DNA of 64,000 nt from Lactarius indigo (GCA_025766275.1 JAFKAC010000017.1:248001-312000), one strand, 5' to 3'; counted from the first letter of the stretch, positions 34,438-45,589 are shown. Notes: generated by a model from the letters alone, not told the origin. Numbers and translations: made by a program.

Positions 34438-37400
34438 ACCCGTCAGTCTGGGTGAGGGCTTTACAATGTAATTCTGTAATTGTGACAACGCGCTATCGAT
34501 CTCTACGAATTCCAGTGACTGTCCGAACGAATTACCAAACGACTGAAACCAAAGCGTTGGTTGACTCTGGAGCAACCGACAACTTCATCAAGCCAAACAT
34601 GGCAGCCCGGGCAGGAATCCCGATACAACCACTAGAAACGCCTCGCAAAATATGGAACATAGACAATACGGAAAATAAAGCTGGGTTAATCACTCATTAC
34701 GTTAACCTAGAAGTGAAAACGCGCGGGCAGATAAAGAAGATGACCTTTTTGGTCACGGACCTCGGCAGTGAAGACATGGTACTTGGGTACCCATGGCTTA
34801 GCGCCTTCGAACCCACTATCAGCTGGGCCACCGCAACCACACACCCCGACGTACAACCCGTGATATTAGCCACCACGGAAGATCTGCTCACTTCACCCAT
34901 CGTCCGCGCCCTCATTACCGCGGAAAAGGAAGACATCCTACGAGAATTATACGACGAAACCTACGCGCGGGCCGCCACCTCGACGGAGCTGGCCATATTA
35001 GCAAAACAACAGCAGACGGCGGCGGAACTACCTGCGGTATACGCCGAGTTCAGCAAACTCTTCAACGAGCAGGCCTCACATCGCTTCCCCCCGGCAAGAC
35101 CGTGGGATCACGCGATCGACTTTAAACCATCCGCGCCGGCTGCCATAGACTGCAAAATATACCCCATGACACAAAAAGAGGAAGGCGAGCTCAAGGAATT
35201 CCTAGAAGAAAAGCTGAAACAGGGCTATTTACGCCCTTCTATATCTCCGTACGCATCCTCCTTTTTCTTCATCAAAAAGAAGGACGGAAAGCTGCGCCCT
35301 GTCCAGGACTACAGGGTTATCAACTCCCATACCATCCGCAACCAATACCCGCTACCCCTCATCCAAGACCTCATCCTCGACCTCAGCAACGCGCACATTT
35401 ATACAAAGCTTGACATTCGCTGGGGGTACAACAACATACGCATCCGTGACGGCGACCAAGAGAAAGCGGCGTTCAAGACCAAATTTGGACTCTTCGAACC
35501 AACGGTCATGTTCTTCGGCCTTACTAACTCTCCGGCAACCTTCCAGGCCATGATGAATCACATTTATCGCGACACAATAGCCAAACACGAGCGGTTGGGC
35601 ACCACGATACGTGTCTACATGGATGATATCGGGATCGCGACTCACTTTGACCATGACCTCGCCGCCCACATCTCCGCGGTTCGCGACGTGCTGCGCGTCG
35701 CCGAAGAGCACGATCTCTACTTCAAACTCGAAAAGTGTCTCTTCCATCAGCCGCGAATGGATTACCTGGGGGTAATCCTTGAAAAGGGGGTAACTCGCAT
35801 GGACCCCGTAAAAGTTCAAGGTATCAAGGACTGGCCAACGCCGACGAAGGTCAAGGACGTCCGTTCCTTCCTCGGATTCTGCAACTTTTACAGACTTTTC
35901 ATTCGCGGCTTCGCAAATCACGCCAAACCACTTACCAGACTAACACGAAAAGATGAGGAATGGAGATGGACCGAAGAGGAAGACAAGGCGTTCAACACCC
36001 TGAAGCGTCTCGTAACCGAAGAGCCAGTGTTAGCACACCCCGTCCTTCAAGACCCGTTTGAGCTAGAGGTCGATGCCTCAGGATACGCGGTGAGAGCCGT
36101 ACTATTGCAAAAGAAATCTGACGGAAAGCGACATCCCATAGGCTATTATTCCGCGACGCTCTCCGAAGCGGAGCGGAACTACGACATCTACGACCTGGAG
36201 TTGCTCGCGATTGTCAAAGCCTTAAGGAACTGGAGGCCACTACTCGCTGGAGCGCCGCACAAGATCAAAATCTACTCCGACCACTTAAATCTGCAGTACT
36301 GGAAGTCGCCGCAGAAGATCAGCAGGCGTGTCGCGAGGGAAGTACTCAAGCTCTCGGAGTACGATTTTGAAATTCATCACATTAAGGGAAAGAATAACGG
36401 AAGGGCCGACGCACTTTCGAGGCGGCCCGATTACGACCAGGGAGCGGAAGACAACAACGAGGTGGTAGTACTGCCACCAGAAGTCTTCGTCCGAGCCCTC
36501 AACACCGCAAGAACGCTAACCCTCAGTCCGAACTTACTACAGCCGCGACACCAACAAGACGCGCAAGTAATCAAAGCATGGGTAGACCCCCACCAACTAA
36601 AGAATATACAAGGAGAATGGTACAAGGACGGCAGGTTCGTAATAACCGGACCAGCGTCGACACACCGCGTACTGATTCACGACCACCACGACCTGCCAAT
36701 ACACGGGCATCCGGGAATCGCGAGGACACAACGAATACTGGAAAGACATTACTGGTGGCCACGATTGCGAAAAGACGTCTATGAATATGTACAAGGATGC
36801 GCCGAATGTCAGCGAAACAAAGTTAACACACGACCTATACGCGCAGCCCTGCATCCCATCACACCAGCGCTCGACGCGCTTCCTTTCCAGACGGTGGCAA
36901 TCGACTTCATCACCAAACTGCCCGTATCGGAAGGGTACGACAGCATCCTCACCGTCACCGATCACGACTGCAGTAAGGCGTCTGTGTTCATACCCTGTCA
37001 AGAAGAAATAACCGCCGAAGGGACTGCTGCGCTGTACGTCCGCCACGTTTTCAAACGATTCGGACTACCGCGCAAAATTATCAGCGACCGAGACCCGCGG
37101 TTCACGTCCAAGTTTACGAGAGAAGCATGCCGCATTCTAGGGGTCCAGCAAAACATATCAACGGCGTATCACCCACGCACTGACGGGCAGTCCGAAAGAA
37201 CTAACCAATGGCTGGAACAGTACTTACGCTTTTGGGTAAATGAGCGTCAAGACAACTGGACCACGTATCTGCCAATCGCCGAATTCGCGCACAACAATTG
37301 GCCCCACGAACATACGAAACAATCGCCATTCCAGCTCCTGATGGGGTACGACCCGCGAGCTGATTGGACCGATAAGCCATCTCCTATCCCACAAGTAACC

Positions 37401-39140
37401 ACGCGACTGACACAGTTGAAGGAAGCCAGAGGGGACGCCCAACGCCTCATGAAAAAGGCGCAAGTGGCATGGGTGCGCAACAAAGATACGCCTAAGTTCA
37501 GCGTCAACGACCTCGTGTGGCTCGAAGGCAAGCATCTTCGGACCAATCAGCCCACGGCGAAATTAGCGGCGCGACGCCACGGACCTTTCAGAGTAGCTCA
37601 GGTGATGTCGCCTTACAATTATCGATTGGAACTTCCCACACAGTGGAGTATACACCCAGTGTTCCACATCGATCTTCTCACACCCTACAAACAAACTCCC
37701 CTACACGGGGAAAACTTCACGCGCCCGCCGCCGGAACTGATCGATGGAGAAGAGGAATACGAGGTCGAGGCCATTCTGGACTCTCGGCATTTCGGAAGAC
37801 GCAAGCGCCTCCAATACCTCGTCAAATGGAAGGGTTACTCGGACTCGGAGAATCAGTGGGTCGATAAAGATGACGTCTTCGCACCGGAAGCAGTCCGTCT
37901 ATACCAAGACACGCAAGCGCGCGGACGACAGGTTAAAACGAATGGCGCAGTAGTCGAAGGAAGTCATTCCTCTTTCCTTCGCTCTACCACCTCTTACATG
38001 CCTACCTCCCCTTTGCGACATGTCACCCAAGCAGCGCTCCTCGACTCCCTCGCACAAGACGCCCACGCCCTCTTGGCTGAGGACGACGACACCGAGGTAC
38101 CCAACCCTCAAATCACCCCATGGACGCCTCTTAGACCAGCCGAGGGGCCCATCACCGCTCAAGAGTGGGCCCACGTCATCAGCCGATTCCCCGATCCAAC
38201 CACTACTCCCGACGGGGAGATCGTCCACGTCTTCCGGGACGAACAGGGACAGCGCGACCCGATCGCCGCCATCCCCCCAAGCGACGACCTCATCGGCGTT
38301 CGCGGAGTTTTCCCGAGCCACGACCAGCGCTCAAGCGCTGATGGAGTACGAATTGGAGGGGTGGAGGAGAGTAGCAGCGGAGTGGCAGAAGGAACAGTTG
38401 GACTCAGCCGCGGCCCGACTGAGGGAGATGCGCGAGCGGCGGCAGCGATGGAGGCTGCTGAGGCTGGCCATGACGACGACGATTACTACCCGGCACGCCA
38501 TGCCTTCCTTCGAACGAAAAGCGACCCTACTAATCCCCTCATCACGCCCTGGCTCGTCTACACCGACGGGTCCCCCATGTATCGAGGACGTGTACGTGTA
38601 CCCGGCGCCGCCGATCATCGCCCGTTCACCACCGCCGACGACCCCGCGCATGTCATTGCGCCTGAAGGGTTCCGGGCGAACCGACGACCCCATCACATTC
38701 GATACCCCATCACCGGACCCGACGGAGTAGAGAGGGACGCGTCGCATGTCCAAATTATCGGAGGGGCGGATCCCCTCATACTAGGAGTCATACCAGGGTC
38801 GCCGCATGTATACGGTAAGCCCTTCTACGCCGAGCCGCACGTATCCACCGCTCTTCGCCCCACGTACCCCCACGAGGACCTGGTCGTCTTCGAAGCAGAC
38901 CGCATCACCGACCGGGCCCTCAACCATATCAACGACGAGTCGCTCACGGCTGAAGTCACGCGCTTCCGCGCGGCCAGTTACGAGCTAGACCGCCTCCGTG
39001 CCCGAGTGGCCCAGCTTCGCGCCATGATCGAGTGCGCGCAGGACGATCGCCGCGACTCCCTCTATCGCCTAGAGCGCGCCACGGCCCTCGAACGCATCGC
39101 CGACGAACAACGCGACTGGCCGGCGAGGGACTTTCGGTGA
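34425..39140 (+). CDS. pol: Pol polyprotein of element C
   Basis: It is made as Gag-Pol by a -1 shift and is intact (1571 codons before TGA). Order: aspartic protease (DSGATDNF, about 34561); RT (LRPVQDYR, then VYMDDIG near 35615); RNase H (EVDASG, YDLELLAI, SDHLNL); integrase with HHCC zinc site (about 36680-36815) and catalytic Asp near 36904, Asp 37086 and Glu 37194, the last two in D(35)E spacing; GPY/F module (GPFRVAQV to PVFHIDLL); and chromodomain (YEVEAILD to YLVKWKGY, about 37757-37880). About 400 further residues follow: a linker, a conserved block (about 38480-38860, HVQIIGGADPLILGV, YGKPFYAEPH) and a coiled-coil tail. The chromodomain is expected to guide integration to marked chromatin. 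Confidence 0.93.
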   Translation, partial: SGRLNPSVWVRALQCNSVIVTTRYRSLRIPVTVRTNYQTTETKALVDSGATDNFIKPNMAARAGIPIQPLETPRKIWNIDNTENKAGLITHYVNLEVKTRGQIKKMTFLVTDLGSEDMVLGYPWLSAFEPTISWATATTHPDVQPVILATTEDLLTSPIVRALITAEKEDILRELYDETYARAATSTELAILAKQQQTAAELPAVYAEFSKLFNEQASHRFPPARPWDHAIDFKPSAPAAIDCKIYPMTQKEEGELKEFLEEKLKQGYLRPSISPYASSFFFIKKKDGKLRPVQDYRVINSHTIRNQYPLPLIQDLILDLSNAHIYTKLDIRWGYNNIRIRDGDQEKAAFKTKFGLFEPTVMFFGLTNSPATFQAMMNHIYRDTIAKHERLGTTIRVYMDDIGIATHFDHDLAAHISAVRDVLRVAEEHDLYFKLEKCLFHQPRMDYLGVILEKGVTRMDPVKVQGIKDWPTPTKVKDVRSFLGFCNFYRLFIRGFANHAKPLTRLTRKDEEWRWTEEEDKAFNTLKRLVTEEPVLAHPVLQDPFELEVDASGYAVRAVLLQKKSDGKRHPIGYYSATLSEAERNYDIYDLELLAIVKALRNWRPLLAGAPHKIKIYSDHLNLQYWKSPQKISRRVAREVLKLSEYDFEIHHIKGKNNGRADALSRRPDYDQGAEDNNEVVVLPPEVFVRALNTARTLTLSPNLLQPRHQQDAQVIKAWVDPHQLKNIQGEWYKDGRFVITGPASTHRVLIHDHHDLPIHGHPGIARTQRILERHYWWPRLRKDVYEYVQGCAECQRNKVNTRPIRAALHPITPALDALPFQTVAIDFITKLPVSEGYDSILTVTDHDCSKASVFIPCQEEITAEGTAALYVRHVFKRFGLPRKIISDRDPRFTSKFTREACRILGVQQNISTAYHPRTDGQSERTNQWLEQYLRFWVNERQDNWTTYLPIAEFAHNNWPHEHTKQSPFQLLMGYDPRADWTDKPSPIPQVTTRLTQLKEARGDAQRLMKKAQVAWVRNKDTPKFSVNDLVWLEGKHLRTNQPTAKLAARRHGPFRVAQVMSPYNYRLELPTQWSIHPVFHIDLLTPYKQTPLHGENFTRPPPELIDGEEEYEVEAILDSRHFGRRKRLQYLVKWKGYSDSENQWVDKDDVFAPEAVRLYQDTQARGRQVKTNGAVVEGSHSSFLRSTTSYMPTSPLRHVTQAALLDSLAQDAHALLAEDDDTEVPNPQITPWTPLRPAEGPITAQEWAHVISRFPDPTTTPDGEIVHVFRDEQGQRDPIAAIPPSDDLIGVRGVFPSHDQRSSADGVRIGGVEESSSGVAEGTVGLSRGPTEGDARAAAAMEAAEAGHDDDDYYPARHAFLRTKSDPTNPLITPWLVYTDGSPMYRGRVRVPGAADHRPFTTADDPAHVIAPEGFRANRRPHHIRYPITGPDGVERDASHVQIIGGADPLILGVIPGSPHVYGKPFYAEPHVSTALRPTYPHEDLVVFEADRITDRALNHINDESLTAEVTRFRAASYELDRLRARVAQLRAMIECAQDDRRDSLYRLERATALERIADEQRDWPARDFR

Positions 39141-39156
39141 GTCGGGGTCTCACGCT

Positions 39157-39169
39157 GAAAAGGGGGTGA
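39157..39169 (+). other. Polypurine tract of element C
   Basis: GAAAAGGGGGTGA abuts the 3' LTR, the primer site for plus-strand synthesis. Confidence 0.78.
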
Positions 39170-39699
39170 TGTTACGTTTTGGACTCTCTGTACTATGGCA
39201 CGACTCGGATTAGACCCTTACTGTACCGGTTGCAACTACGGCGGTAAGGTATATTAGTTGCGGACTTACTTACGGTGATACGGCGATGCGATAGGAGATA
39301 CGGTACTGATTGCTGACTGAGGATCACGCCACCAATACTAGTACTAGTAGTATTAGTGTTCGAGTTGTTTCTGCGATACGTTGGACGCTTACCTACTGTG
39401 ACTCATAGCAGCGCTTCTAAGCCTGCTTGTTTGTGTATTTAAACCGTCTTGTGAAGACCAAGATACGCCATCTTGGTCTTCTTGAATCGTCACTTGTTTC
39501 TCTTTCCTCTGTCTCATTCTCGCGTCTACTATCATTCCCAGCTTTGCTGTGGAAGCAAGCCAGAAGTCTTGTCGGTGTACCTTCGTGTATTCACTAAGAC
39601 AAGAGCACGGACCTTCGAGTCATCGTGTCGATCACCCATACGCTGAGTTGTTATCACCTCTTAGTGCTCAAGTCGAGCTAACGTCGTGACGGCGTTACA
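39170..39699 (+). repeat. 3' LTR of element C
   Basis: It is 530 bp, a near-identical pair of 31837-32366, followed by GTTTC. Confidence 0.96.
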
Positions 39700-40397
39700 G
39701 TTTCGTCCAGAGCACAGGCGCGGATGTCGTGAGGGTTGAAGAACTGTAGTTGTTCTGCTGTAAGGGGTGGCGCCGAGACGTTTGGCCTGAGTGACGAAAG
39801 GTAGACCCCCTCTCCGTAGTGGGGTTGTCCCGCACCCATTGTCCCCACTACCTCGGTGAATCCCTTGCGATAGTAGATGTACTTCGCTGGGTTAGATCCA
39901 CCGTCTGGTAGTGGGATTTGTAATGGGTAGTATTTGGGGGTACCAGGGGCATTTGGAAAGAATGGAGCACCGGGGTCGTCTGTGTCGTTAGGAGGGGAGT
40001 CGGGTCGGTTGTAGTCAATGGGGGTATGGACGCGAACCGGGGTGAACGGTTCTAAAGGTGGGGGCGGTGTGGATGATGGGGAAGATGGTGGCGATTGAGG
40101 TCGTGGTTCCGGCGGGGGGGTCGACTGTTGCTGAGGAGGTGGTGTTGGGGAGTATTGCCCTTCCTCCGGTGTTGACGGGGTAAGTTCCCCGGGTTCTCGT
40201 TCGATGGGGATGGTGACGCGTTGGGGGGACGGTGGTGGTGACAGGCGGGGGATGTCGGTGAGGTCAATGGTGACAATCCCTCGTTCAAGGGCGGCTTCGA
40301 GTTGGGGGTTGCTGAGGATGTTGACGAGGGTAGTGTCGGATACTGGGGTGTCGGTCATCGTTGGTTTGAGGGGTGTAGGGATGTAAAAGGGGCGTCT

Positions 40398-43300
40398 TTA
40401 TATTGTTCGTCCAGCCCCCTTGGCGGTCGGATATCGTTGGTAGAAGTCTTTGATGACGTCTATGGCATGGGTCATGTTTGTCGCGGGTTCCCACGTGTTA
40501 TCGCTTGGTGGGAATCCCTTCCATTTTACTAGGTAGTGGAGTTTGCGCCCCCTTCCTCGTTCCTGGGCGTCTTCGATCTGCTCCACTTCATACTCCTCTT
40601 CTCCATCGATAAGGTCCGGTGGAGGTCGGGTATAGTTTGCGCCGTGCATCTCCGTTTCCTTGTATGGTGTCAGAAGGTTTGCGTGGAATACTGGGTGTAT
40701 CTTCCATGATGCTGGAAGTTCCAATTCGTACGAGATGTCTGATAGAACCTTGACAATTTTAAAGGGTCCGTATCGCTTCGGGGCTAGTTTGCTTGTGGGG
40801 TAGAACGTACGAAGATTGGTCCCTTCTAACCATACTTGATCCCCTTGCTGATAAGGTGTGAACCCTGTTTTTCCTCGTTGGGCCATGAGGTGCTGCGCGT
40901 GTTTGATACTATCTTGCGCATGTTGCCGGAGTATCTGCAATTCTTCCAATCTTTGATCCACCGCGGGGCTGTGTGATGGTTTTGGTGTCCACACAGTTCG
41001 TGGTTCCCATCCCATAATGAGAGAGAAGGGGGAGTGCTTGGTGGTGGCGTTCCTCCAAGAGTTGTGAGCGAATTGCGCCATGGGTAGGAGTTCCACCCAA
41101 TTGTCTTGTTGTACGTTACACCAATGTCGCAAGTATTGTTCTAACCATTGGTTTGTCCGTTCTGATTGACCATCTGTTTGTGGGTGATACGCTGATGATA
41201 CGTTTTGCTGTATCCCCAACGTCTTACACAGTTGTCGCATGAACATAGACGCGAATCTTGGATCCCGGTCGGATATGATCCTTCGGGGTAGGCCGTAATG
41301 GGGATAAACATGTCGGAGATAAAGTTTTGCCACACCTTCCGACATTATGGCTTCGTTACACGGTATGAATATTGCCGCTTTTGAGCAGTCATGGTCCGTG
41401 ACCGTGAGGATTGAGTCAAACCCTTTTGATATCGGGAGTTTGACTATGAAGTCCATGGCTACTACTTCGAACGGTTCAGCCGATGGTTCGGTGGTGATGG
41501 GAAATAGGTGGGGCTTTTGTCAGTGATGGTTGATCTTGTTGCTTTGGCATGTTGCACATCCCTTGACGTAGGCTTCCACATCTTTGCGCATGTTGGGCCA
41601 CCAGAAGTCGCGTCGTAATAGCTCTAGAGTGTTTGCAATTCCTGGGTGTCCTGCGCTTGGAGTGTCGTGGAAAAAGGTGATTACCCCCCGTTTAAGTTCA
41701 TTGTTTCCCATGACAACGAGAGCATCGCCTTTCCACCACAGCCCATCGTGTTTCTTTAGGTTGTGGGGTTCTATCCACGGGAGGAGTGCTGCTTCGTCTA
41801 TGTTTTGTGCAATTTGAGTCCATATATCCATGTCGTGCATGGACGTTTGGGTGACTTTGAGAAATACGTCATCTGGGAGTACTATGACGTGATCATTGTC
41901 GCTAGTGCCGTCATTATAATCAGGTCTTCTCGATAAGGAGTCGGCTTGGGTATTCTTGGTACCTGGGATATGTTTGAGTATAAAGTTGTACTCCGACAGT
42001 TCTTGGAACTCCCGTGCTACTCGTCGACTGATTTTTCTGGGTTCTTTCCAGTATTGCAGGTTGGCGTGGTCTGTATGGATCGTTATTAGATGGGGGGATC
42101 CCACGAGGTATGTTCGCCAAGTGCGTAACGCTTTGACGATCGCTAGTAGTTCCCTATCGTAGATGTCGTAATTGCGTTCGGCTTCCAATAGGGATTCGGA
42201 ATAGAATGCGACCGGATGCATTTTGTCGTCTTCTCCCTTCTGATTTAGGACAGCCCCCAGGGCGTAACTTGAAGCATCGACTTCGATTTCGAAGGGTTGG
42301 TCTAGTTTCGGGAATAGTAAGACCGGTTCCAAACTAATTCGCTCTTTGATGGTGTCAAACGCTTTTTGTCTGGCTTCCGTCCATTCCCAGGGGACGTCTT
42401 TCTTTGTGAGGTCGTGGAGGGGTCTTGCAATTGTAGAGAACCCCCGTATAAATCGCCGGTAGAAATTGCAGAATCCCAGGAAGGCTCGTACTTCTTTGAG
42501 TGATGTCGGCGCCTTCCATTCTCGGACTCCTTGTACTTTGACTGGGTCCATTCGCAGTTGTCCGTACCCAATGATTAGCCCCAGGTATTCCACCTCATGG
42601 ACTTCAAACACGCATTTTTCCGGTTTGATGTATAGGTCGTGTTTGTTGCAGAGGTCGAGGACTTGGTGTAGTACCATTCTATGGTGGGTGCGGTCGTCTG
42701 AGGTCGCGATTAGGATATCGTCCATGTAGACAATTACTTCCCCTGTCAGCACTAACTCCCGGAAGATAGTGTCCATCATAGTTTGGAAGGTGCTAGGGGA
42801 ATTAGTGAGGCCAAAGAACATGACTCGTGGTTCGAACAACCCCTGATTTGTCTTGAACACTGCCTTCCATTCGTCCCCCTGTTTGATTCGAACGTTATTG
42901 TATCCCCATCGGATATCAAGCTTCGAATAAAGCCTTGCTTCTCGGATCTTGTCAATAAGTTCGGGGATTAGGGGGAGTGGGTAGTGGTTTTTTACGGTTA
43001 GTTCGTTGAGACGGCGGTAGTCCTGTACCGGGCGTAGTTTCCCGTCCTTCTTTTTGATGAAAAAGAAGGGGGATGCATAAGGAGACTTGGACGGTTGGAT
43101 GTACTTCTTTTCCAGGTGTTCGGTTACGAATTCTGTTAATTTTTCGTTTTCCGGGATTGTGAGTGGGTATACTTTGCAATCCATTGTTTCAGGGGCGGTT
43201 GGGACCAGATCGATGGCGTGGTCCCACGGGCGTGAAGGGGGGAAGCGCTGGGATGCTTCCTCACTGAAAACTTTCTGATGCCTCCGATATTCTTCCGGGA

Positions 43301-43940
43301 CCATCTCTTCGAAGGTTTTCTGGGGTCTTTTGGCCGCTTCCTGCTGTGCTAATTCTGATGCTGTTGTTGTTTTTCGTAGCCGGATGCAAGGTTCGTCTTC
43401 TTCTTGTAGTTGTTCCCAGGCTGATTCATCCAGTTGATACGTCTCCAATGCCTTAATAGTGGCTTCAAGAGGCATGGCTTCGTCGGACAGATGCAGACTG
43501 GTGATAACCACTGGTTGGAACTCTTCATCGAGTGTGGCGTCTCGCCAGTGGAACTTGGGTTCAAAAGCCGTAAACCAGGGATACCCCAGTATGACTTCGT
43601 CGTTTCCTAAATCCGTGATAAGGAATCGAAGGTTTTGGGTCTTTCCCCCGGTTTTAACAGTGAGGTCGGTGAAAGATGTGATTTCTCCTCCTTGATTATG
43701 GGTTCCATCTACGTTCCATATTTTGATGGAGCGTTCGGTAGGTAGCCAGGCTATTTTGAGTCGCTTCAGGAGGTTTGCGCTTATGAAGTTGTCTGTTGCG
43801 CCTGAGTCTACCAAAACATTTCGTTCGGCCGTTGCGTGAGCAGATTTGAAAAGTACTGGAATTCGCATAGATCGGAATCTGCTATTGTACACGCTAAGTT
43901 TTAATGCTCTAGCCCAGGCCGCCGGGTTCAAGCGTTCAGA
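40398..43940 (-). pseudogene. pol: pol of element D, protease to chromodomain
   Basis: This is the -1 frame after D gag. It begins SERLNPAAWARAL, then aspartic protease (DSGATDNF), RT (VYMDDILIA near 42730), RNase H (EVDASS, YDRELLAI, TDHANL), integrase with zinc site and DDE core ([22 protein letters not shown]), GPY/F module and chromodomain (YEVEQIED to YLVKWKGFP, about 40500-40600). One TGA (41520-41522) interrupts it between the zinc site and the catalytic core. A TAA at 40398-40400 ends it after the chromodomain, although the same frame continues into the next part. Both could be recent point mutations in an otherwise young copy. Confidence 0.88.
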
Positions 43941-45571
43941 AAATCCTTCTTTTGTCCGAAGAGTTTATCCACCATTAATTCTCGTACTTCAGGGGTTTGG
44001 GCGAACAAGGCCACTACTTGGGCGTCGGCTTGTTCCTTGTTGGAAAGGGGGCGTGATGCGGTCATTGAGATAGTGGCGGTGGTTGGAGTAGGGTCGTTTG
44101 TACCCGCAGCTTTGGCGGTAGTGGTGGCTTTTTGAGGACAGAATCTAGAGATGTGCCCTTGTCCTCGGCATCGGAAGCATCTTCCTTCTTTCTGGAGTAG
44201 CTTTTTTTCGTCCTCCGTCATTGCTGCTCTGGCGCGAGTTCGGCTGACGTCCATTGCATTTGGGTCTTTAGTTTTGTTGAGAGCGTTCAGCCATTGGTCG
44301 CGGGAGGCTCCTCCTTTCTTGTCCGTTCTTCCTTTGGTGAGTCTATCTTTGAGGAGGAGATATTCCGCTTGCTGAAGCGTAACCGCCGTTTTCCAATCGT
44401 CCCAGTCTACGGGGTGGTGGAACTTGATTGCGTTTATGACTAACGCATTTGGGAGGCCTTTCTGGAAAATTTCCAGGGTAGTGGCTTCGTCTTTGTTGTA
44501 TCCTGCCTTATTGGCTAAGTTAGAGAACTTGGCTATGTAGGTGTCGATGTCTTCTTTGTCCATTCGTAAATTTTGAATGGCGTGGCGGGCCTTTTGTTGT
44601 TGGGTAGTGTCGGTGTATGCCTGGATAAACCTTGTTTCGATAGCGTTCCATAGGTTTTCGGCGTTCATGGCTACTCCTCCCGCCAATTGGTCGGCTAGCC
44701 ACTGTATTTGTTCTTTGACCCAATCGTCTACTAATGGCCCTCGGATGTACGAGAGAAGGGTCATAGCGTGTGAATAAGGGAGGGTCAATTGTTGGACATT
44801 CGGGTTCATCCCCCGGTAGAGTGCGAAGGCGTTTAGGAAAGCTTTGCTGGCTTCTCGATCCCCAGTGAATTCTGGCGGGGGATTCCCTCCGAGTCGTCCG
44901 TTTGGTGGGGGGGGCCCTCCAGCAGCGGGTCCTGCTGCTGCTCCGCCGCCTCCACCTCCAGGCGCGCCGCCTCCACCTCCAGGCGCACCGCCTCCACCTC
45001 CAGGCACACCACCTCCATGATGGCTTCCTGCACCTCCCGCAGCGCCCCCTCCGCTTGTCGACATACTTCCTCCCACAAGATGTCCTCCACTACTTGCAGG
45101 ATTCGTTGTCGAGGACCCTGCGGCTGGTTGCGAGGAGGTGAGGGTGGTGGAGAGTTGGGTGGTGGACATGTTGGCATACGATGCGAAGTCCACAGGTCGT
45201 TGGATGGTAGGCGTAAGTGTTGGGTTGTCTAAGTCGGGTTCGGAAGATGGTTCTTCGATATCGGAATCGGCCTCGATAGCGCTGATTTGTCCTTTTCCTG
45301 GTCCTAGGCCTAGGTGTGCAGGGACGGGTTTATAGGAGTACCAGGAGTGCTTTGAATCGGAGTAGGCAACGTAGGCCCAGATGTGTTGATCTTCAATATA
45401 CTCGATTGGTTCGTATGTGAGTTTATCAGGGTCGTAGACGTAGTACCCTTCGTCGTGTGGAGTGTTTCTCCAAAGAGCGGTTCCTTTGATAGAAGGTCTT
45501 AGGTTGTCGTACGGATGCCGCTCCAGGTACTCTTTGACGAACTGTGTTCGGCTTCGGCTGGTGAGAGCCAC
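43928..45571 (-). CDS. gag: Gag of element D, GTG start (547 aa)
   Basis: The frame is intact and opens at GTG 45571 in the context ACAGTGGC (A at -3, G at +4), with no upstream in-frame ATG. The N-terminal domain is diverged but alignable to that of family 2 (WR, GY-V, P-(I/V)-E-(Y/F), later Trp positions). The first in-frame ATG is at 45169 (MSTTQL), residue 135. A Gly-rich linker, a capsid-like region and the zinc knuckle CFRCRGQGHISRFC (about 44140-44185) follow. It ends at TGA 43928-43930, 9 nt after the slippery site. Confidence 0.85.
   Translation of the reverse strand: MALTSRSRTQFVKEYLERHPYDNLRPSIKGTALWRNTPHDEGYYVYDPDKLTYEPIEYIEDQHIWAYVAYSDSKHSWYSYKPVPAHLGLGPGKGQISAIEADSDIEEPSSEPDLDNPTLTPTIQRPVDFASYANMSTTQLSTTLTSSQPAAGSSTTNPASSGGHLVGGSMSTSGGGAAGGAGSHHGGGVPGGGGGAPGGGGGAPGGGGGGAAAGPAAGGPPPPNGRLGGNPPPEFTGDREASKAFLNAFALYRGMNPNVQQLTLPYSHAMTLLSYIRGPLVDDWVKEQIQWLADQLAGGVAMNAENLWNAIETRFIQAYTDTTQQQKARHAIQNLRMDKEDIDTYIAKFSNLANKAGYNKDEATTLEIFQKGLPNALVINAIKFHHPVDWDDWKTAVTLQQAEYLLLKDRLTKGRTDKKGGASRDQWLNALNKTKDPNAMDVSRTRARAAMTEDEKKLLQKEGRCFRCRGQGHISRFCPQKATTTAKAAGTNDPTPTTATISMTASRPLSNKEQADAQVVALFAQTPEVRELMVDKLFGQKKDFLNA
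43940..43946 (-). promoter_or_regulatory. -1 frameshift heptamer of element D
   Basis: GGATTTT is read as G GAT TTT in gag. This differs from the GGGTTTT of the other five elements, but it is the heptamer known from dianthoviruses. The frame and position are conserved. Confidence 0.72.
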
Positions 45572-45576
45572 TGTGG

Positions 45577-45587
45577 AGACTAGACTT
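45577..45587 (-). other. Self-priming primer-binding site of element D
   Basis: In element orientation this is AAGTCTAGTCT, 2 nt after the 5' LTR. It is exactly complementary to AGACTAGACTT at the predicted RNA start (45820-45810). The sequence differs from families 1 and 2, but the pairing is kept. Confidence 0.8.
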
Positions 45588-45589
45588 AA

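Larger units (their letters stand above)
31837..39699 (+). mobile_element. Ty3/gypsy chromovirus C (family 2), intact
   Basis: It is 7863 bp with 530-bp LTRs (31837-32366 and 39170-39699) that differ at about three sites. The duplication GTTTC lies at 31832-31836 and 39700-39704. It sits inside the pol C-terminal region of element D in the opposite orientation. Both gag and pol are open from end to end, and all sites needed for self-priming, frameshifting and plus-strand priming are present. It is the one copy here that looks able to move on its own, and the best reference for the family. Confidence 0.96.
31054..40358 (-). pseudogene. C-terminal part of D pol with zinc knuckles, split by C
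   Basis: On the minus strand, 40358 down to 39705 joins 31836 down to 31054 when C and one GTTTC are removed, and stays in the same frame as D pol. It follows the chromodomain after a TAA (40398-40400) and opens with an ATG at 40358. Order is a Pro-rich segment, a block with PLQIPLPDGG and YGEGVYL that partly matches the extension of the other elements, a coiled coil (LTAEITRLRTGLSALKEL), then CCHC-type knuckles (CYHCNSPHHIVRDC, CRHCQSQEHQSYRC, and a longer-spaced CGRCFHTDANHDEIRC) and a further Cys/His set. It may be Pol truncated by a CAA-to-TAA change, or a separate downstream protein. Confidence 0.8.
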
